This document shows positions 8,886 through 17,119 of a DNA stretch of 64,000 bases, in pieces. The DNA is from an uncultured Lachnospiraceae bacterium (GTDB lineage Bacteria; Bacillota; Clostridia; Lachnospirales; Lachnospiraceae): contig CANRFZ010000016.1 in assembly GCA_947630025.1 (NCBI GenBank), positions 1 to 64,000 of the forward strand, given 5' to 3'. Numbering within the stretch: position 1 is the first letter of the stretch; the number at the start of each line of letters is the position of its first letter. The notes under the pieces were generated by a model that had not been told where the DNA came from, did not search any database, and saw only the letters and a list, made by a program, of their open reading frames with translations. The translations under genes were made by a program, and so were the position numbers.

Positions 8886-8904
8886 AACCGATTCCTTTCC
8901 TGTA

Positions 8905-9771
8905 TCAGTTGCCCGATTTTGATCCTCTTTGCAGCGCTTTCAGGATCTCATCCCTCGCCTCGCCGATCGTCGTCACATCCGTTTCGACCGGCATTCCGCT
9001 CTGCCGGAGCGCCTGCATGATATAGGTCACTTGGGGCGCCGCCAGCCCGACTTCCTCCAGCTTCCGGTAATGGGAAAATACCGCTTTCGGCGTATCGTCA
9101 TAGAGCACGCTGCCGTGGTCCATCACGATGATCCGCTCGACATATTTCGCCACATCCTCCATACTGTGCGACACCAGAATCACGGTGATCCCCGTCTCCG
9201 CCTTCAGCTTCGCGATCTGATCCAGAATCTCGTCCCTGCCCTTCGGGTCCAGTCCCGCCGTCGGCTCGTCCAGAATCAGCACATCCGGTTTCATGGCGAG
9301 CACTCCGGCGATGGCGACTCTCCGCTTTTGTCCGCCCGACAGATCGAAAGGCGACTGATAGAAATATTCGTCCTCCAGCCCCACCTGTTTCAGCGCGGCA
9401 TAGGCGCGCAGCTCCGTCTCTTTTTTGGACAGGCCCAGATTCTTGGGGCCGAAGCACACGTCCGAAAAAACATCCACCTCAAACAACTGGTGCTCCGGGT
9501 ACTGAAAGACAAGCCCGACTTTGCTGCGCAGCTTTTTTTTGTCATAATCACTGTCGTGAATGTCTTCGCCGTTAAAATAAATATGGCCTCCGGTGGGCTT
9601 AAGCAGTCCGTTCAAGTGCTGCACCAGCGTAGACTTGCCGGAACCGGTATGCCCGATCAGCCCGATAAACTGTCCGTCCGGGATGACCAGACTGACGTCG
9701 TTCAGCGCACGCACGGCCAGCGCCGTGTCGCCGCCGTATACATAATCCACATGATCCAATATGATCGACAT
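8905..9771 (-). CDS. ecfA2: ECF transporter ATP-binding protein EcfA2
   Basis: A 288-residue ABC ATPase. Walker A GHTGSGKST (about 37-45), Q-loop VFQYPEHQLFE, signature LSGGQKRRVAIAG, Walker B VLILDEPTAGLD and switch His in VILVSHSMEDV are all intact. The YPEHQLFE sequence after the Q-loop is typical of the EcfA2 partner. It pairs with EcfA1 to power uptake through EcfT. It is separated from ecfA1 by 38 bases. A C-terminal extension of about 40 residues follows the ATPase core. Confidence 0.93.
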   Translation of the reverse strand: MSIILDHVDYVYGGDTALAVRALNDVSLVIPDGQFIGLIGHTGSGKSTLVQHLNGLLKPTGGHIYFNGEDIHDSDYDKKKLRSKVGLVFQYPEHQLFEVDVFSDVCFGPKNLGLSKKETELRAYAALKQVGLEDEYFYQSPFDLSGGQKRRVAIAGVLAMKPDVLILDEPTAGLDPKGRDEILDQIAKLKAETGITVILVSHSMEDVAKYVERIIVMDHGSVLYDDTPKAVFSHYRKLEEVGLAAPQVTYIMQALRQSGMPVETDVTTIGEARDEILKALQRGSKSGN

Positions 9772-9809
9772 GATATGACTGCTACCCTTTCTCGAACCTG
9801 TCTGTTATT

Positions 9810-10667
9810 TCATCCGCGGTATACCCGCATCAACGCCTGCGTCAGCTCCTCCACCGTCAGAATGCCGTCCGGCAGATCGATCCCCTGCTGCTGCAGTTCG
9901 TAGGCGAGCAGCGTCACCTGCGGTACGTCCAGCCGCAGCTTTTTCAGCCGCTCCACTTGGGAAAAGATCTCCCGCGGCGTTCCCTGCATGGCGATCCTGC
10001 CCTGATCCATCACGAAAACCTTGTCCGCGTGTATGATTTCTTCCATATAATGTGTGATGAGCACCACCGTGATGCCCTCCACATCATTGAGGGCCCGCAC
10101 CGCGCGGATCACCTCTTTGCGCCCATTGGGATCGAGCATCGCCGTCGGCTCGTCCAATATAATGCACTTCGGGTGCATGGCGATCACGCCCGCGATGGAC
10201 ACCCGCTGCTTCTGCCCGCCGGACAGCTTGTTCGGCGAATATTTGCGGTATTCGTACATCCCCACCGCTTTCAGGCTCTCCTCCACGCGCTCCCATATCT
10301 CCGCCGTGGGAACGCCCATATTTTCCGGGCCGAAGCCCACATCCTCCTCAACGACCTGTCCGATGATCTGGTTGTCGGGATTCTGAAATACCATGCCGGC
10401 GTTCTGCCGGATATTCCACAGTTCTTTTTCGTCCTGCGTGTCCTTGCCGTCCACCCAGACTGTCCCCTCCGTGGGATAGAGGATCGCGTTGATGTGCTTG
10501 GCAAGCGTGGATTTGCCGGAGCCGTTGTGCCCCAGAATCGCCACGAAATCGCCCTGCTGCACGTCCAGATCGACTTCGTCCACGGCGCGGGTGATCCCCT
10601 CCACATTTCCTTCCTCATCCCGGCGTATATATTCAAATACCAGTTTGTCCGTCTTAATAATTCCCAT
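9810..10667 (-). CDS. ecfA1: ECF transporter ATP-binding protein EcfA1
   Basis: A 285-residue ABC ATPase, first gene of the ecfA1-ecfA2-ecfT-truA unit. Walker [11 protein letters not shown]-loop [11 protein letters not shown], signature [13 protein letters not shown] and Walker [13 protein letters not shown] are present; the NPDNQ Q-loop is the EcfA1 hallmark. In most relatives it follows rplQ directly; here a chemoreceptor, a peptidase and a small unknown gene intervene and it has its own promoter (10882-10910). The leader of about 210 bases contains 21-base minisatellite units. The ribosome binding site (GGTGAGAG) is weak compared with its neighbours. Confidence 0.93.
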   Translation of the reverse strand: MGIIKTDKLVFEYIRRDEEGNVEGITRAVDEVDLDVQQGDFVAILGHNGSGKSTLAKHINAILYPTEGTVWVDGKDTQDEKELWNIRQNAGMVFQNPDNQIIGQVVEEDVGFGPENMGVPTAEIWERVEESLKAVGMYEYRKYSPNKLSGGQKQRVSIAGVIAMHPKCIILDEPTAMLDPNGRKEVIRAVRALNDVEGITVVLITHYMEEIIHADKVFVMDQGRIAMQGTPREIFSQVERLKKLRLDVPQVTLLAYELQQQGIDLPDGILTVEELTQALMRVYRG

Positions 10668-10764
10668 CGTTTTCTCTCACCGCAGGCCCTCCGCAGCGTT
10701 CCGTCTGCCTGTATGCTCTGACGCTGCCGCTCATGCGTTGTTCCTGCCTGCTGCCGATCATCCA

Positions 10765-10860
10765 CGCCTGCCGCCGTCGGTTCGTCTGCGCCTGCTGCCG
10801 GTTCGTCTGCGCCTGCCGTCGGTTCGTCTGCGCCTGCCGTCGGTTCGTCTGCGCCTGCAG
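10765..10860 (-). repeat. 21-base minisatellite in the ecfA1 leader
   Basis: Four near-identical units (10765-10788, 10789-10809, 10810-10830, 10831-10851) plus a partial fifth. The unit is CGCCTGCCGTCGGTTCGTCT plus G on the plus strand. The second differs by two bases and the first is 24 long. On the minus strand one frame would read GADEPTA repeats, but it lacks a ribosome binding site and overlaps ecfA1 out of frame, so I treat it as an untranslated leader repeat. Confidence 0.85.
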
Positions 10861-10881
10861 GCAGTTTACATTTCAACGCTT

Positions 10882-10910
10882 ATTATACTAACTAACGCCC
10901 CAAAACACAA
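10882..10910 (-). promoter_or_regulatory. Promoter of ecfA1-ecfA2-ecfT-truA
   Basis: On the minus strand: -35 TTGTGT (complement of 10905-10910), exactly 17 bases, then a perfect TATAAT (complement of 10882-10887). The start site is expected near 10875, giving a leader of about 210 bases. Confidence 0.75.
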
Positions 10911-10995
10911 GATTTTCCTGTGAAAGTATCTGCCAAAGTATTGTGCGAGGGGTTCTCTGCCGCCCGGCCTCCCATCTGTCCGGAAGCGGGGCTGC

Positions 10996-11035
10996 AAAAA
11001 AACAGGACATACAGACATTCGTCCGCACGCCCTGT
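10996..11035 (-). terminator. Rho-independent terminator of the 11060-11392 gene
   Basis: On the minus strand a hairpin (arms 11002-11014 and 11019-11035, with wobble pairs and a GAAT loop) is followed by seven or eight T (complement of A10996-A11002). It lies about 25 bases past the stop codon of the small unknown gene. Confidence 0.7.
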
Positions 11036-11059
11036 CATGCGTATCATATGATGAAAATC

Positions 11060-11392
11060 CTATTGGAAAGTTTGCGCCTGCTGCTGCCAGTATGCCACGA
11101 TTTTGTCAATCATCTTAATGCAGTCCTGCTGCGCGGAAGCCTCCTCATAGGGCTGCATCTCGCTATAAGTGTGCCCGCAGGGTTCCGTCTCGCCCTCCTC
11201 GAAGCCGCCGCACACGCCCAGAAGCCATTTCCCCAGCAGACCAGTTTTGAATTTAAAAATATAATATGTCATTTCCTTATATTCAAATTGTCCCTCGCAC
11301 TCTATCTTGCTTGGCGCCTTTCCCAATTCCTGCGGGTCCGACAGCCATTCGCGCATATTTTCCATAGCCGCATCCAGTTGTTGTTGATTCAT
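11060..11392 (-). CDS. Uncharacterised 110-residue protein
   Basis: I do not recognise this protein. It starts at ATG 11392 (MNQQQLDAAMENMREWL) with AAAGGAAAG upstream. It has a mixed helix/strand pattern, a central KEMTYYIFKFKTGLLGKWLLGVCGGFE stretch whose hydrophobicity is too short for a convincing membrane span, and a helical C-terminus ending in Gln-rich AYWQQQAQTFQ. It is soluble by appearance. It has its own promoter and terminator, so it is monocistronic, and it is one of three genes that separate rplQ from the ECF module. No function is proposed. Confidence 0.7.
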   Translation of the reverse strand: MNQQQLDAAMENMREWLSDPQELGKAPSKIECEGQFEYKEMTYYIFKFKTGLLGKWLLGVCGGFEEGETEPCGHTYSEMQPYEEASAQQDCIKMIDKIVAYWQQQAQTFQ

Positions 11393-11457
11393 TGTTGTCA
11401 CTTTCCTTTCCTGATTTAAAATAGTGTAAATGCAGGATCTCTGCCATTTACAATTAC

Positions 11458-11485
11458 ATTGTAGCACAAAAGGCCAGATTTACAA
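11458..11485 (-). promoter_or_regulatory. Promoter of the 110-residue unknown gene
   Basis: On the minus strand: TTGTAA (complement of 11480-11485), 16 bases, TACAAT (complement of 11458-11463). A hairpin (11426-11451, GTAAATG/CATTTAC arms) lies in the leader. Confidence 0.6.
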
Positions 11486-11596
11486 CAAGATGTTTTATCC
11501 GATTACAATACCATCTGTGTATTCACGCCGGGCCGCCGCAGGCCCAGAAAAGCATCCTGCAAAAAAAGATAGAAAAGAAGGCATAATCAGAGTATA

Positions 11597-11733
11597 ATAA
11601 GCGCAGATTCAGCAACTATGCGCATGAGTAAATTGCTCCGCAATTAACTCTAGAGAATCCCTTCGGGATTCTCCCGGAATGATTTACGTTACTGGCATCA
11701 GAGAATATGATACCATAAGCGCAGATTCAGCAA
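11597..11733 (+). repeat. Direct repeat enclosing two small palindromes, upstream of the M15 peptidase
   Basis: A 19-base sequence (ATAAGCGCAGATTCAGCAA) occurs at 11597-11615 and again at 11715-11733. Between them lie two hairpins: AATTGC/GCAATT around 11630-11645 and a 9-bp stem with a 3-base loop at 11653-11673 (GAGAATCCC/GGGATTCTC). A TATAAT at 11593-11598 just before the first copy could be the promoter of the peptidase gene, with a weak -35 (TAGAAA) 17 bases upstream. The second copy ends 15 bases before the GGAGG of the gene. Confidence 0.7.
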
Positions 11734-11764
11734 TTTTACTTATTCTTTGGAGGAAACGACACGT

Positions 11765-12859
11765 ATGTCACATAAAAAATGGCAGGATAAATTTCATATG
11801 GCGCAAACCCCTTCCGGCCAAGTGCCCGCCACGCGGAAGGAGCTGCTGCGTGTAGCGGCCAAACCATTCTTCTTCCTGCTGCTGCTGACGATGGTGTGCG
11901 GGTTTCTGGCGCGGGCGCTGACCGGCTCCGAGACGCTGGAGCAGTACGCCCGGAACAACCCCGAGGCCGCTTACGGCAGCGCGGACAACGAGACAGGCTC
12001 GGCACAGGATGCCACGGCGAACGACGCACAGGATACGCAGGATGCCACGGCGAACGGCGCACAAGATACGCAAAGCCTGACAACTGACGGCACACAGAAT
12101 ACGCAGAACTCGGCAGCGGGCGGTGCGCAGGGCACACAGAACGCATCGGCAGGCGCGGCGGGAACCGCGGACGAAGCTGCGGCATATGATAGAGCAAACG
12201 ATCCCGCCGCGGGCGGAACGGAGTCTGACGCTATGGAACTGTCACCGGAACGTGTCACTTATCAGGACGGCTTTTACTACGAACCGCTGAGCGAAAGCAT
12301 CAAACAGAAGATTACCGGCGTTTCCTACCCGGAGAGCGGCTGCACCGTTCCCTATGAGGATCTCCGGTATGTGGGCATTCTTTATAGGGACTTCGACGGA
12401 CAGGAGCAGGCCGGCGAGCTGATCTGCAACAAGGCCGTGGCCCAAGATCTGGTGGAGATTTTTTATGAGCTCTATCTGAACGATTACCGGCTGGAGCGCG
12501 TGCGGCTGATCGACGAGTACGGCGGCGACGATACGCTGTCGATGCAGGACAACAATACCTCCTGCTTCAATTACCGCGTAATCGACGGCACGGAGGAGTT
12601 GTCGAAGCACGCCTACGGATGCGCCGTGGATATCAATCCTTTTTACAATCCGTATGTCGTCTACAATAAAAACGGAAACGGCGAGCCATATATCTCTCCC
12701 GAAGGAAGCGAGATATACGCTGACCGTTCCCAGAATTTTCCTTATAAGATCGATGAAAATGATCTCTGTTACAAACTGTTTACGCAGCACGGCTTCACTT
12801 GGGGTGGCAACTGGAACGCCACCAAAGACTACCAGCATTTCCAGATCGCGCTGCCTTAA
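11765..12859 (+). CDS. M15 family D-alanyl-D-alanine carboxypeptidase, membrane-anchored
   Basis: A 364-residue protein with a single N-terminal membrane segment (about 33-50), a long Ala/Gln/Thr/Asp-rich linker (about 65-150) built of degenerate repeats such as DATANDAQDTQ, and a C-terminal zinc peptidase domain. The M15 ligands are visible: SKHAYGCAVDINP (His and Asp) and DYQHFQ (His) at the very end. It probably trims peptidoglycan stem peptides outside the membrane. I start at ATG 11765, with GGAGG 11 bases upstream. It is convergent with the chemoreceptor with only 12 bases between stops. The repetitive linker likely spans the wall and may vary in length between strains. Confidence 0.85.
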   Translation: MSHKKWQDKFHMAQTPSGQVPATRKELLRVAAKPFFFLLLLTMVCGFLARALTGSETLEQYARNNPEAAYGSADNETGSAQDATANDAQDTQDATANGAQDTQSLTTDGTQNTQNSAAGGAQGTQNASAGAAGTADEAAAYDRANDPAAGGTESDAMELSPERVTYQDGFYYEPLSESIKQKITGVSYPESGCTVPYEDLRYVGILYRDFDGQEQAGELICNKAVAQDLVEIFYELYLNDYRLERVRLIDEYGGDDTLSMQDNNTSCFNYRVIDGTEELSKHAYGCAVDINPFYNPYVVYNKNGNGEPYISPEGSEIYADRSQNFPYKIDENDLCYKLFTQHGFTWGGNWNATKDYQHFQIALP

Positions 12860-12871
12860 TTATTTCAGCAC

Positions 12872-14572
12872 TTACATTTCAAACATCGACATACTCTCGT
12901 CGAGCTGGTCGGAAATGTTCTTTAAGTTGGAAGTGTCGTTGGCAATCTCCACGATTACGCCGCTGATCTCCGTGACGGATGCGGACGTCTGCTGCGAGCT
13001 GGCCGCATTCTCCTGCGCGATCGCCGACAGATTCTGCACGGTATCCACAACGCTGCCTCTGGCGTCGTTGATCTGGCTGGTCTTGTTGGCAACTTCCTCG
13101 ATACCCGCCATGGATTTGTCTACATCCTGCAGCAGACTATGTACCTGCTTGCCGGTATTGACGACGTTCTCGCTCTGTTTCTCCATGATTTCCTTGACTT
13201 CCTGCATCGTGTTGACGGCCTTGTTGGAGTCGTCGATCAGCAGGTTGATGATCTGCTCGATCTGTTTCGCCGACTCGTTGGACTGCTCCGCCAGCTTCTG
13301 GATCTGTCCTGCCACTACCGCGAAACCGCGTCCCTGCTCGCCCGCGCGCGCCGCTTCGATAGAAGCGTTCAGCGACAACAGGTTTGTCTCCTCGGCGATA
13401 TTGGTGATTAACGCCGTAGCTTCCTTGATCTTCTGCGCGGACTCGTTGGTCATATTGGTCTGCTCATAGATAATATTGATGGACTGGCTCGTCTGCTCGT
13501 TGGTATTGGACAGTTCATGCAGCGCTTCGATGGCCGCCTCGCCGCGTTCCTTCATGGACTGGGCGCTCTTGCTGAGAACTTCCAGTTCGCCCACCGTCTC
13601 CTCGATCATATTGCCCATCACGATGATATTCTCCGTGGCATCCTGCGTCTCCTCTGCCTGACTGCTGGCGCCGAGCGCAATCTCTCCCACGGCCTTCTCC
13701 ATCTGTTCCACATGATCCTTGGTGGAGTCCGTTCTCTCGCTCAGGTGCTCCGATGCGCTCAGCAGAACTCTGCTGTTGTCGCGGATCGATGTGATGATGC
13801 TTTTCAGGTTATTGGTCAGCTTGTCGATAGCTCTGCCGATATCGCCGATCTCGTCCTGACTCTGCAGGATCTTAGCGTCCACGCTGACATTCAGCTTGCC
13901 CTCGGCCAACTTGGAAAGCGCGTCCACGCCGCCCGCGATATTCTTTACCATCGCGCTGACAATCACATAGACGAGCGCCGCGCAGAGGATGGCAACGACA
14001 ACGACGATGCCGACGATCAGATAGATAATGCTCCTGATCTGTCTCTCGGCGTCCGCCCGGGCCATGCCTGCGAAAACCATGCCCACTACCTGCCCCGTCG
14101 TCTCATCTTCCAACGGAACATAGTAGCCGAAATAGTTCTGGTTGACAACGTTGACATTGGTGGCGAAATAGTCCTGTCCGCCTTTCAGCACGGTGTTGAT
14201 GACCGCCTCGCCCGCCTGCGTCCGCAGCACACGTTTGCCGTTCTCGTCCAGCACCGACGTCATATAGCGGGTGTCCCCATAAAAGACGGTGATATCCGTC
14301 GAAGCGTTTTCCCGCAGCTGGTCGGCGACAAGCGTATTCTGCGTTACGTTGTAATCGCCTTTGTATAATTCGTCCGCCTCATCCAGATAGTAGGCTTCGT
14401 CATTGATTTCATCCAGTGAATCGCGCACCGAGATCGCCGCACCACGCAGCCCGTTCTCGATCGCGGCTGTCAGGACGCTGTTGATTCTCTGATTGCTGAT
14501 CCACAAAACCACGACGCCCAGCAGCACCAGCGGCGCGATTGAAATCACAAGAATTTTTTGTTTCAGTCTCAT
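12872..14572 (-). CDS. Methyl-accepting chemotaxis protein
   Basis: A 566-residue chemoreceptor. It has an N-terminal membrane segment (about 8-27), an extracellular Cache-type sensor (about 30-185, with [16 protein letters not shown] and NYFGYYVPL), a second membrane segment (about 195-220), a HAMP domain, and a cytoplasmic signalling coiled coil with the conserved hairpin tip ([20 protein letters not shown]). I choose ATG 14572 (MRLKQK) because GGAGG lies 8 bases upstream; an ATG 15 bases earlier would bury that site. A G9 tract (14602-14610) lies 30 bases upstream, and an AAATGTCGTGAA box shared with two other loci lies further upstream. Nearby flagellin suggests it steers swimming. The ligand is unknown. 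Confidence 0.92.
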   Translation of the reverse strand: MRLKQKILVISIAPLVLLGVVVLWISNQRINSVLTAAIENGLRGAAISVRDSLDEINDEAYYLDEADELYKGDYNVTQNTLVADQLRENASTDITVFYGDTRYMTSVLDENGKRVLRTQAGEAVINTVLKGGQDYFATNVNVVNQNYFGYYVPLEDETTGQVVGMVFAGMARADAERQIRSIIYLIVGIVVVVAILCAALVYVIVSAMVKNIAGGVDALSKLAEGKLNVSVDAKILQSQDEIGDIGRAIDKLTNNLKSIITSIRDNSRVLLSASEHLSERTDSTKDHVEQMEKAVGEIALGASSQAEETQDATENIIVMGNMIEETVGELEVLSKSAQSMKERGEAAIEALHELSNTNEQTSQSINIIYEQTNMTNESAQKIKEATALITNIAEETNLLSLNASIEAARAGEQGRGFAVVAGQIQKLAEQSNESAKQIEQIINLLIDDSNKAVNTMQEVKEIMEKQSENVVNTGKQVHSLLQDVDKSMAGIEEVANKTSQINDARGSVVDTVQNLSAIAQENAASSQQTSASVTEISGVIVEIANDTSNLKNISDQLDESMSMFEM

Positions 14573-14601
14573 CGTTTGTCCCTCCACAACATATGATATA
14601 A

Positions 14602-14610
14602 CCCCCCCCC
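14602..14610 (-). repeat. G9 tract just upstream of the chemoreceptor gene
   Basis: Nine C on the plus strand, 17 bases upstream of the Shine-Dalgarno. It lies either in the 5' untranslated region (if the TATAAT at 14640-14645 is used) or within a 20-base spacer between TTGACT (complement of 14622-14627) and TTATAT (complement of 14596-14601). In the second case its length would set promoter spacing. Confidence 0.95.
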
Positions 14611-14639
14611 ACGCGGCGGAGAGTCAACAAGTTAAATTT

Positions 14640-14645
14640 ATTATA
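14640..14645 (-). promoter_or_regulatory. Candidate -10 element of the chemoreceptor gene
   Basis: A perfect TATAAT on the minus strand, about 68 bases before the start codon. The best -35 at 17 bases is only GTGCAA, so an activator may be needed; the AAATGTCGTGAA box at 14688-14708 lies upstream. Confidence 0.45.
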
Positions 14646-14687
14646 GCACCTCCCTTTCCATTTTGCACTAACTAAATTCAGAATTTC

Positions 14688-14708
14688 GTGAAAATGTCGT
14701 GAAAAAGT
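14688..14708 (-). promoter_or_regulatory. Candidate LytTR-type operator upstream of the chemoreceptor
   Basis: Read on the minus strand, TTTCACGACAT is followed at 11-base spacing by TTTCACGAAAT, a direct repeat. The core TTCACGACATTT is shared exactly with 52371-52390 and with one change at 54790-54811. All three are in the same orientation upstream of minus-strand genes. Confidence 0.4.
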
Positions 14709-14790
14709 AACAATTCAGCCGGAAGCGAATGCAGAAAATCGATGCAGGCATCATTTTCCTGCATTCACGTCCGGCCGGCTGAACTGTTAC
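14707..14790. repeat. 84-base imperfect palindrome downstream of rplQ
   Basis: Arms GTAACA-TTCAGCCGG-GAATGCAG-AAAAT on the left (14707-14739) pair with ATTTTC-CTGCATTC-CCGG-CCGGCTGAA-TGTTAC on the right (14752-14790) with small bulges. It lies just beyond the rplQ terminator. It could be a second terminator, an RNA-processing hairpin or a small palindromic repeat element. Confidence 0.75.
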
Positions 14791-14795
14791 CAACA

Positions 14796-14822
14796 AGAAA
14801 GAGCCAGCTTGCGCTGACTCTT
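14796..14822 (-). terminator. Terminator after rplQ
   Basis: On the minus strand the stem GAGTCAGC / GCTGGCTC (one G-T pair, GCAA loop) is followed by TTTCTT. It starts 26 bases past the rplQ stop and closes the ribosomal cluster. Confidence 0.75.
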
Positions 14823-14847
14823 ACGTATCGCGTTATGCAGTTGCGGA

Positions 14848-15384
14848 TTACACCAGCTCGAGAACAACCTCCATGGCTGCGTCGCCCTTACGGGGGCCGA
14901 TCTTGACGATTCTCGTGTAACCGCCGTGACGGTTCGCATACTTCGTGCCGTACTCGTCAAATAACTTTGCCACCAGATCTACCTGCTTGGTGTTTTTCTT
15001 TCTGCCGGCAGCGGTTTTGGGCACTTCCTTCACCGGATATAATACCCGGAGCATCTGCCTTCTGGCATGAAGTCTGGAAGGCAGATCCTTCTTGATCTCC
15101 TTCTCCACCGTATCGAATACGGTCACTTTCCTGCCGTCGACCACTTCCTTGACTCTCTTGCCGTCCTTGTCCTTGCGGGGCACCTTGGCAGTCACCTTGA
15201 CGACTTCAAAATTATCTTTTTCCTTTGTGGCCAGAGCGATCAGATGCTCCGCGATCTTGCGGACTTCCTTGGCCCTCGCCTCCGTAGTAATGATTCTGCC
15301 GTTGTATAACAACGCCGTCACCTGACTTCTCAGCAGCGCTTTTCTCTGATCGGAGGTTCTGCCGAGTTTTCTGTATTTTGCCAT
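14848..15384 (-). CDS. rplQ: 50S ribosomal protein L17, with insertion
   Basis: The N-terminal part (KYRKLGRTSDQRKALLRSQ) and the C-terminal part (LVAKLFDEYG..., NRHGGYTRIVKIGPRKGDAA) are canonical L17. At 178 residues it is about 50 longer than the 120-130 usual in bacteria. The excess is a charged insertion at about residues 58-100 (including VPRKDKDGKRVKEV) and a shorter one near 118-132. L17 sits near the exit tunnel. AAGGAG lies 9 bases before the ATG. It is the last gene of the alpha operon, 151 bases after rpoA, a gap that holds a 16-base direct repeat. Confidence 0.95.
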   Translation of the reverse strand: MAKYRKLGRTSDQRKALLRSQVTALLYNGRIITTEARAKEVRKIAEHLIALATKEKDNFEVVKVTAKVPRKDKDGKRVKEVVDGRKVTVFDTVEKEIKKDLPSRLHARRQMLRVLYPVKEVPKTAAGRKKNTKQVDLVAKLFDEYGTKYANRHGGYTRIVKIGPRKGDAAMEVVLELV

Positions 15385-15443
15385 ATCTAGGCTCCTTTCT
15401 CACCGTGGGAGTTCTCTCCCGCGTCATGGTCTGCATCCGGCCA

Positions 15444-15516
15444 CGCTCTTTGGACTTACTCACCGAATGCGTTTGAAGTTCCATATGAGCAGGCGCGCCG
15501 CGCTCTTTGGACTTAC
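15444..15516 (-). repeat. 16-base direct repeat between rpoA and rplQ
   Basis: CGCTCTTTGGACTTAC occurs at 15444-15459 and 15501-15516, in an otherwise featureless 151-base spacer. The purpose is unknown. Confidence 0.7.
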
Positions 15517-15535
15517 CGGAACACCCTGTCTCTCT

Positions 15536-16495
15536 CTACGCCTCGTCGCTCGGATTGAGCTGCAGGCCCAGTTCTTTTAATTTTGCCAGCACTTCCTCCA
15601 GCGACTTGCGTCCGAGGTTGCGGACTTTCATCATGTCTTCGGAAGTCTTGTTGGTCAGTTCTTCTACTGTGTTAATGCCGGCTCTTTTCAGGCAGTTGTA
15701 GGAACGGACGGACAGTTCCAGTTCGTCGATGCTCATCTCCAGCACCTTCTCCTTCTCATCGTCCTCCTTCTCCACCATGACCTCCGCGGTCTTGGCATTC
15801 TCGGACAGGTCGATGAACAGGCTCAGATGCTCGCTGAGCACCTTGGCCGCCAGACTGACTGCCTCGTCGGGCTCCAGCGTGCCGTTGGTATATACATCCA
15901 GCGTCAGCTTGTCGTAGTCCGTAATCTGGCCTACACGGGTATTTTCCACCGTCACGTTGACTCTCTCCACCGGCGTATAGATCGAATCCACCGCGATCAC
16001 GCCGATCGGAAGGTCTTCCGTCTTGTTGCGGTCTGAGTTGACATAACCTCTGCCTTTGGTGATCGTCAGCTCCATATATAATTTGGTGTCTTTGCCGCTC
16101 AGTGTGGCGATGACCTGATCGGGGTTCAGGATCTCGATGTCCTGATCCACCTGTATATCCGACGCTCTGACAATGCCCTCTCCTTCATACTCGATGTACG
16201 CGGTTTTAGGTTCATTGGTATCGCTGCTATTCTTGATCGCAAGGCTCTTGATGTTCATGATGATCTCGGTGACATCTTCCTTGACGCCGGGAATGGAGCT
16301 GAACTCATGTAAAACGCCTTCGATCTTAACTTGGCTGACTGCCGCTCCCGGTAAAGATGAGAGCATAATCCTCCTGAGGGAATTACCAAGGGTGATGCCG
16401 TAGCCTCTCTCTAACGGTTCAACTACAAATCTGCCATACTTCTTGTCTTCTGAGATTTCTGCAACCTCAATATTAGGTCTCTCAAAATCAAACAC
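15536..16495 (-). CDS. rpoA: RNA polymerase alpha subunit
   Basis: A 319-residue protein with the N-terminal assembly domain (about 1-230, including [23 protein letters not shown]) and the C-terminal DNA-binding domain (about 250-319, with [21 protein letters not shown] and [12 protein letters not shown]). The two helix-hairpin-helix elements that contact UP elements and activators are both present. It dimerises to nucleate RNA polymerase. It lies 30 bases downstream of rpsD in the alpha operon, and GGAGGG precedes the start. Confidence 0.97.
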   Translation of the reverse strand: MFDFERPNIEVAEISEDKKYGRFVVEPLERGYGITLGNSLRRIMLSSLPGAAVSQVKIEGVLHEFSSIPGVKEDVTEIIMNIKSLAIKNSSDTNEPKTAYIEYEGEGIVRASDIQVDQDIEILNPDQVIATLSGKDTKLYMELTITKGRGYVNSDRNKTEDLPIGVIAVDSIYTPVERVNVTVENTRVGQITDYDKLTLDVYTNGTLEPDEAVSLAAKVLSEHLSLFIDLSENAKTAEVMVEKEDDEKEKVLEMSIDELELSVRSYNCLKRAGINTVEELTNKTSEDMMKVRNLGRKSLEEVLAKLKELGLQLNPSDEA

Positions 16496-16525
16496 GCAAA
16501 TACCCTCCTTTGCCCAAAACGTTTA

Positions 16526-17119
16526 TTATTTGGAGTACAACTCGACGATAAGCATCTCGTCTACCGGAACGTCGATCATCTCCCGGCTCGGAAGATACTT
16601 GATCGTTCCCTTAAATGCGTCCTGATCTGCTTCTATCCACTCCGGAACAATTCTTCCGGACGTCACCTCAAAGATATCCTTGTATCTCTGCAGCGCTCTG
16701 GCCTTCTCGCGCACCTCGACCACGTCGCCCGCCTTGACCTGATAGGAAGGAATCTGCACGGGCTTGCCGTTTACCATAAAATGCTTGTGGCCTACGACCT
16801 GTCTGGCCTCTCTCCTCGTTCTGGCGAATCCCATCCGGAATACGACGTTGTCCAGTCTGCTCTCCAGCATAACCATCAGGTTTTCACCGGTCATGCCTTT
16901 CATTCTGTCGGCTTTTTCATAATAATTTCTGAACGGCTTCTCCAATACGCCGTAGATGAATTTTGCTTTCTGCTTCTCTCGAAGCTGCAGGCCGTACTCG
17001 CTGACCTTCTTGCCGGCTCTCGCCAGCTTTCTCTTGGATTTCTTATCATATCCCAGATAAATGGGGTCCAGATCCAAAGATCTGCATCTCTTTAACACGG
17101 GAACTCTGTTTACTGCCAT
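16526..17119 (-). CDS. rpsD: 30S ribosomal protein S4
   Basis: A 197-residue S4, one of the two primary 16S rRNA binders, with the S4 RNA-binding domain (ESRLDNVVFRMGFARTRREA, about 92-111). The N-terminus (MAVNRVPVLKRCRSLDLDPI) lacks the four-Cys zinc motif, so this is the zinc-free form. It is preceded by a 147-base gap after rpsK, larger than most gaps in the cluster. That gap could hold an S4 regulatory site, but I see no clear structure there. Confidence 0.96.
   Translation of the reverse strand: MAVNRVPVLKRCRSLDLDPIYLGYDKKSKRKLARAGKKVSEYGLQLREKQKAKFIYGVLEKPFRNYYEKADRMKGMTGENLMVMLESRLDNVVFRMGFARTRREARQVVGHKHFMVNGKPVQIPSYQVKAGDVVEVREKARALQRYKDIFEVTSGRIVPEWIEADQDAFKGTIKYLPSREMIDVPVDEMLIVELYSK

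Noticed and set aside
8190-9903. Long plus-strand open frames opposite the ECF, ribosomal and ade genes
   Set aside because: These are GC-driven antisense shadows of well-identified genes, with no family motif and no ribosome binding site.
10765-10860. Possible CRISPR array
   Set aside because: Units are contiguous 21-mers without spacers and code for low-complexity sequence; no cas genes are present.
10271-10876. Open frame encoding GADEPTA repeats upstream of and overlapping ecfA1
   Set aside because: Begins with TTG without a ribosome binding site, overlaps ecfA1 out of frame, and beyond the repeats only shadows that gene. Treated as a leader minisatellite.
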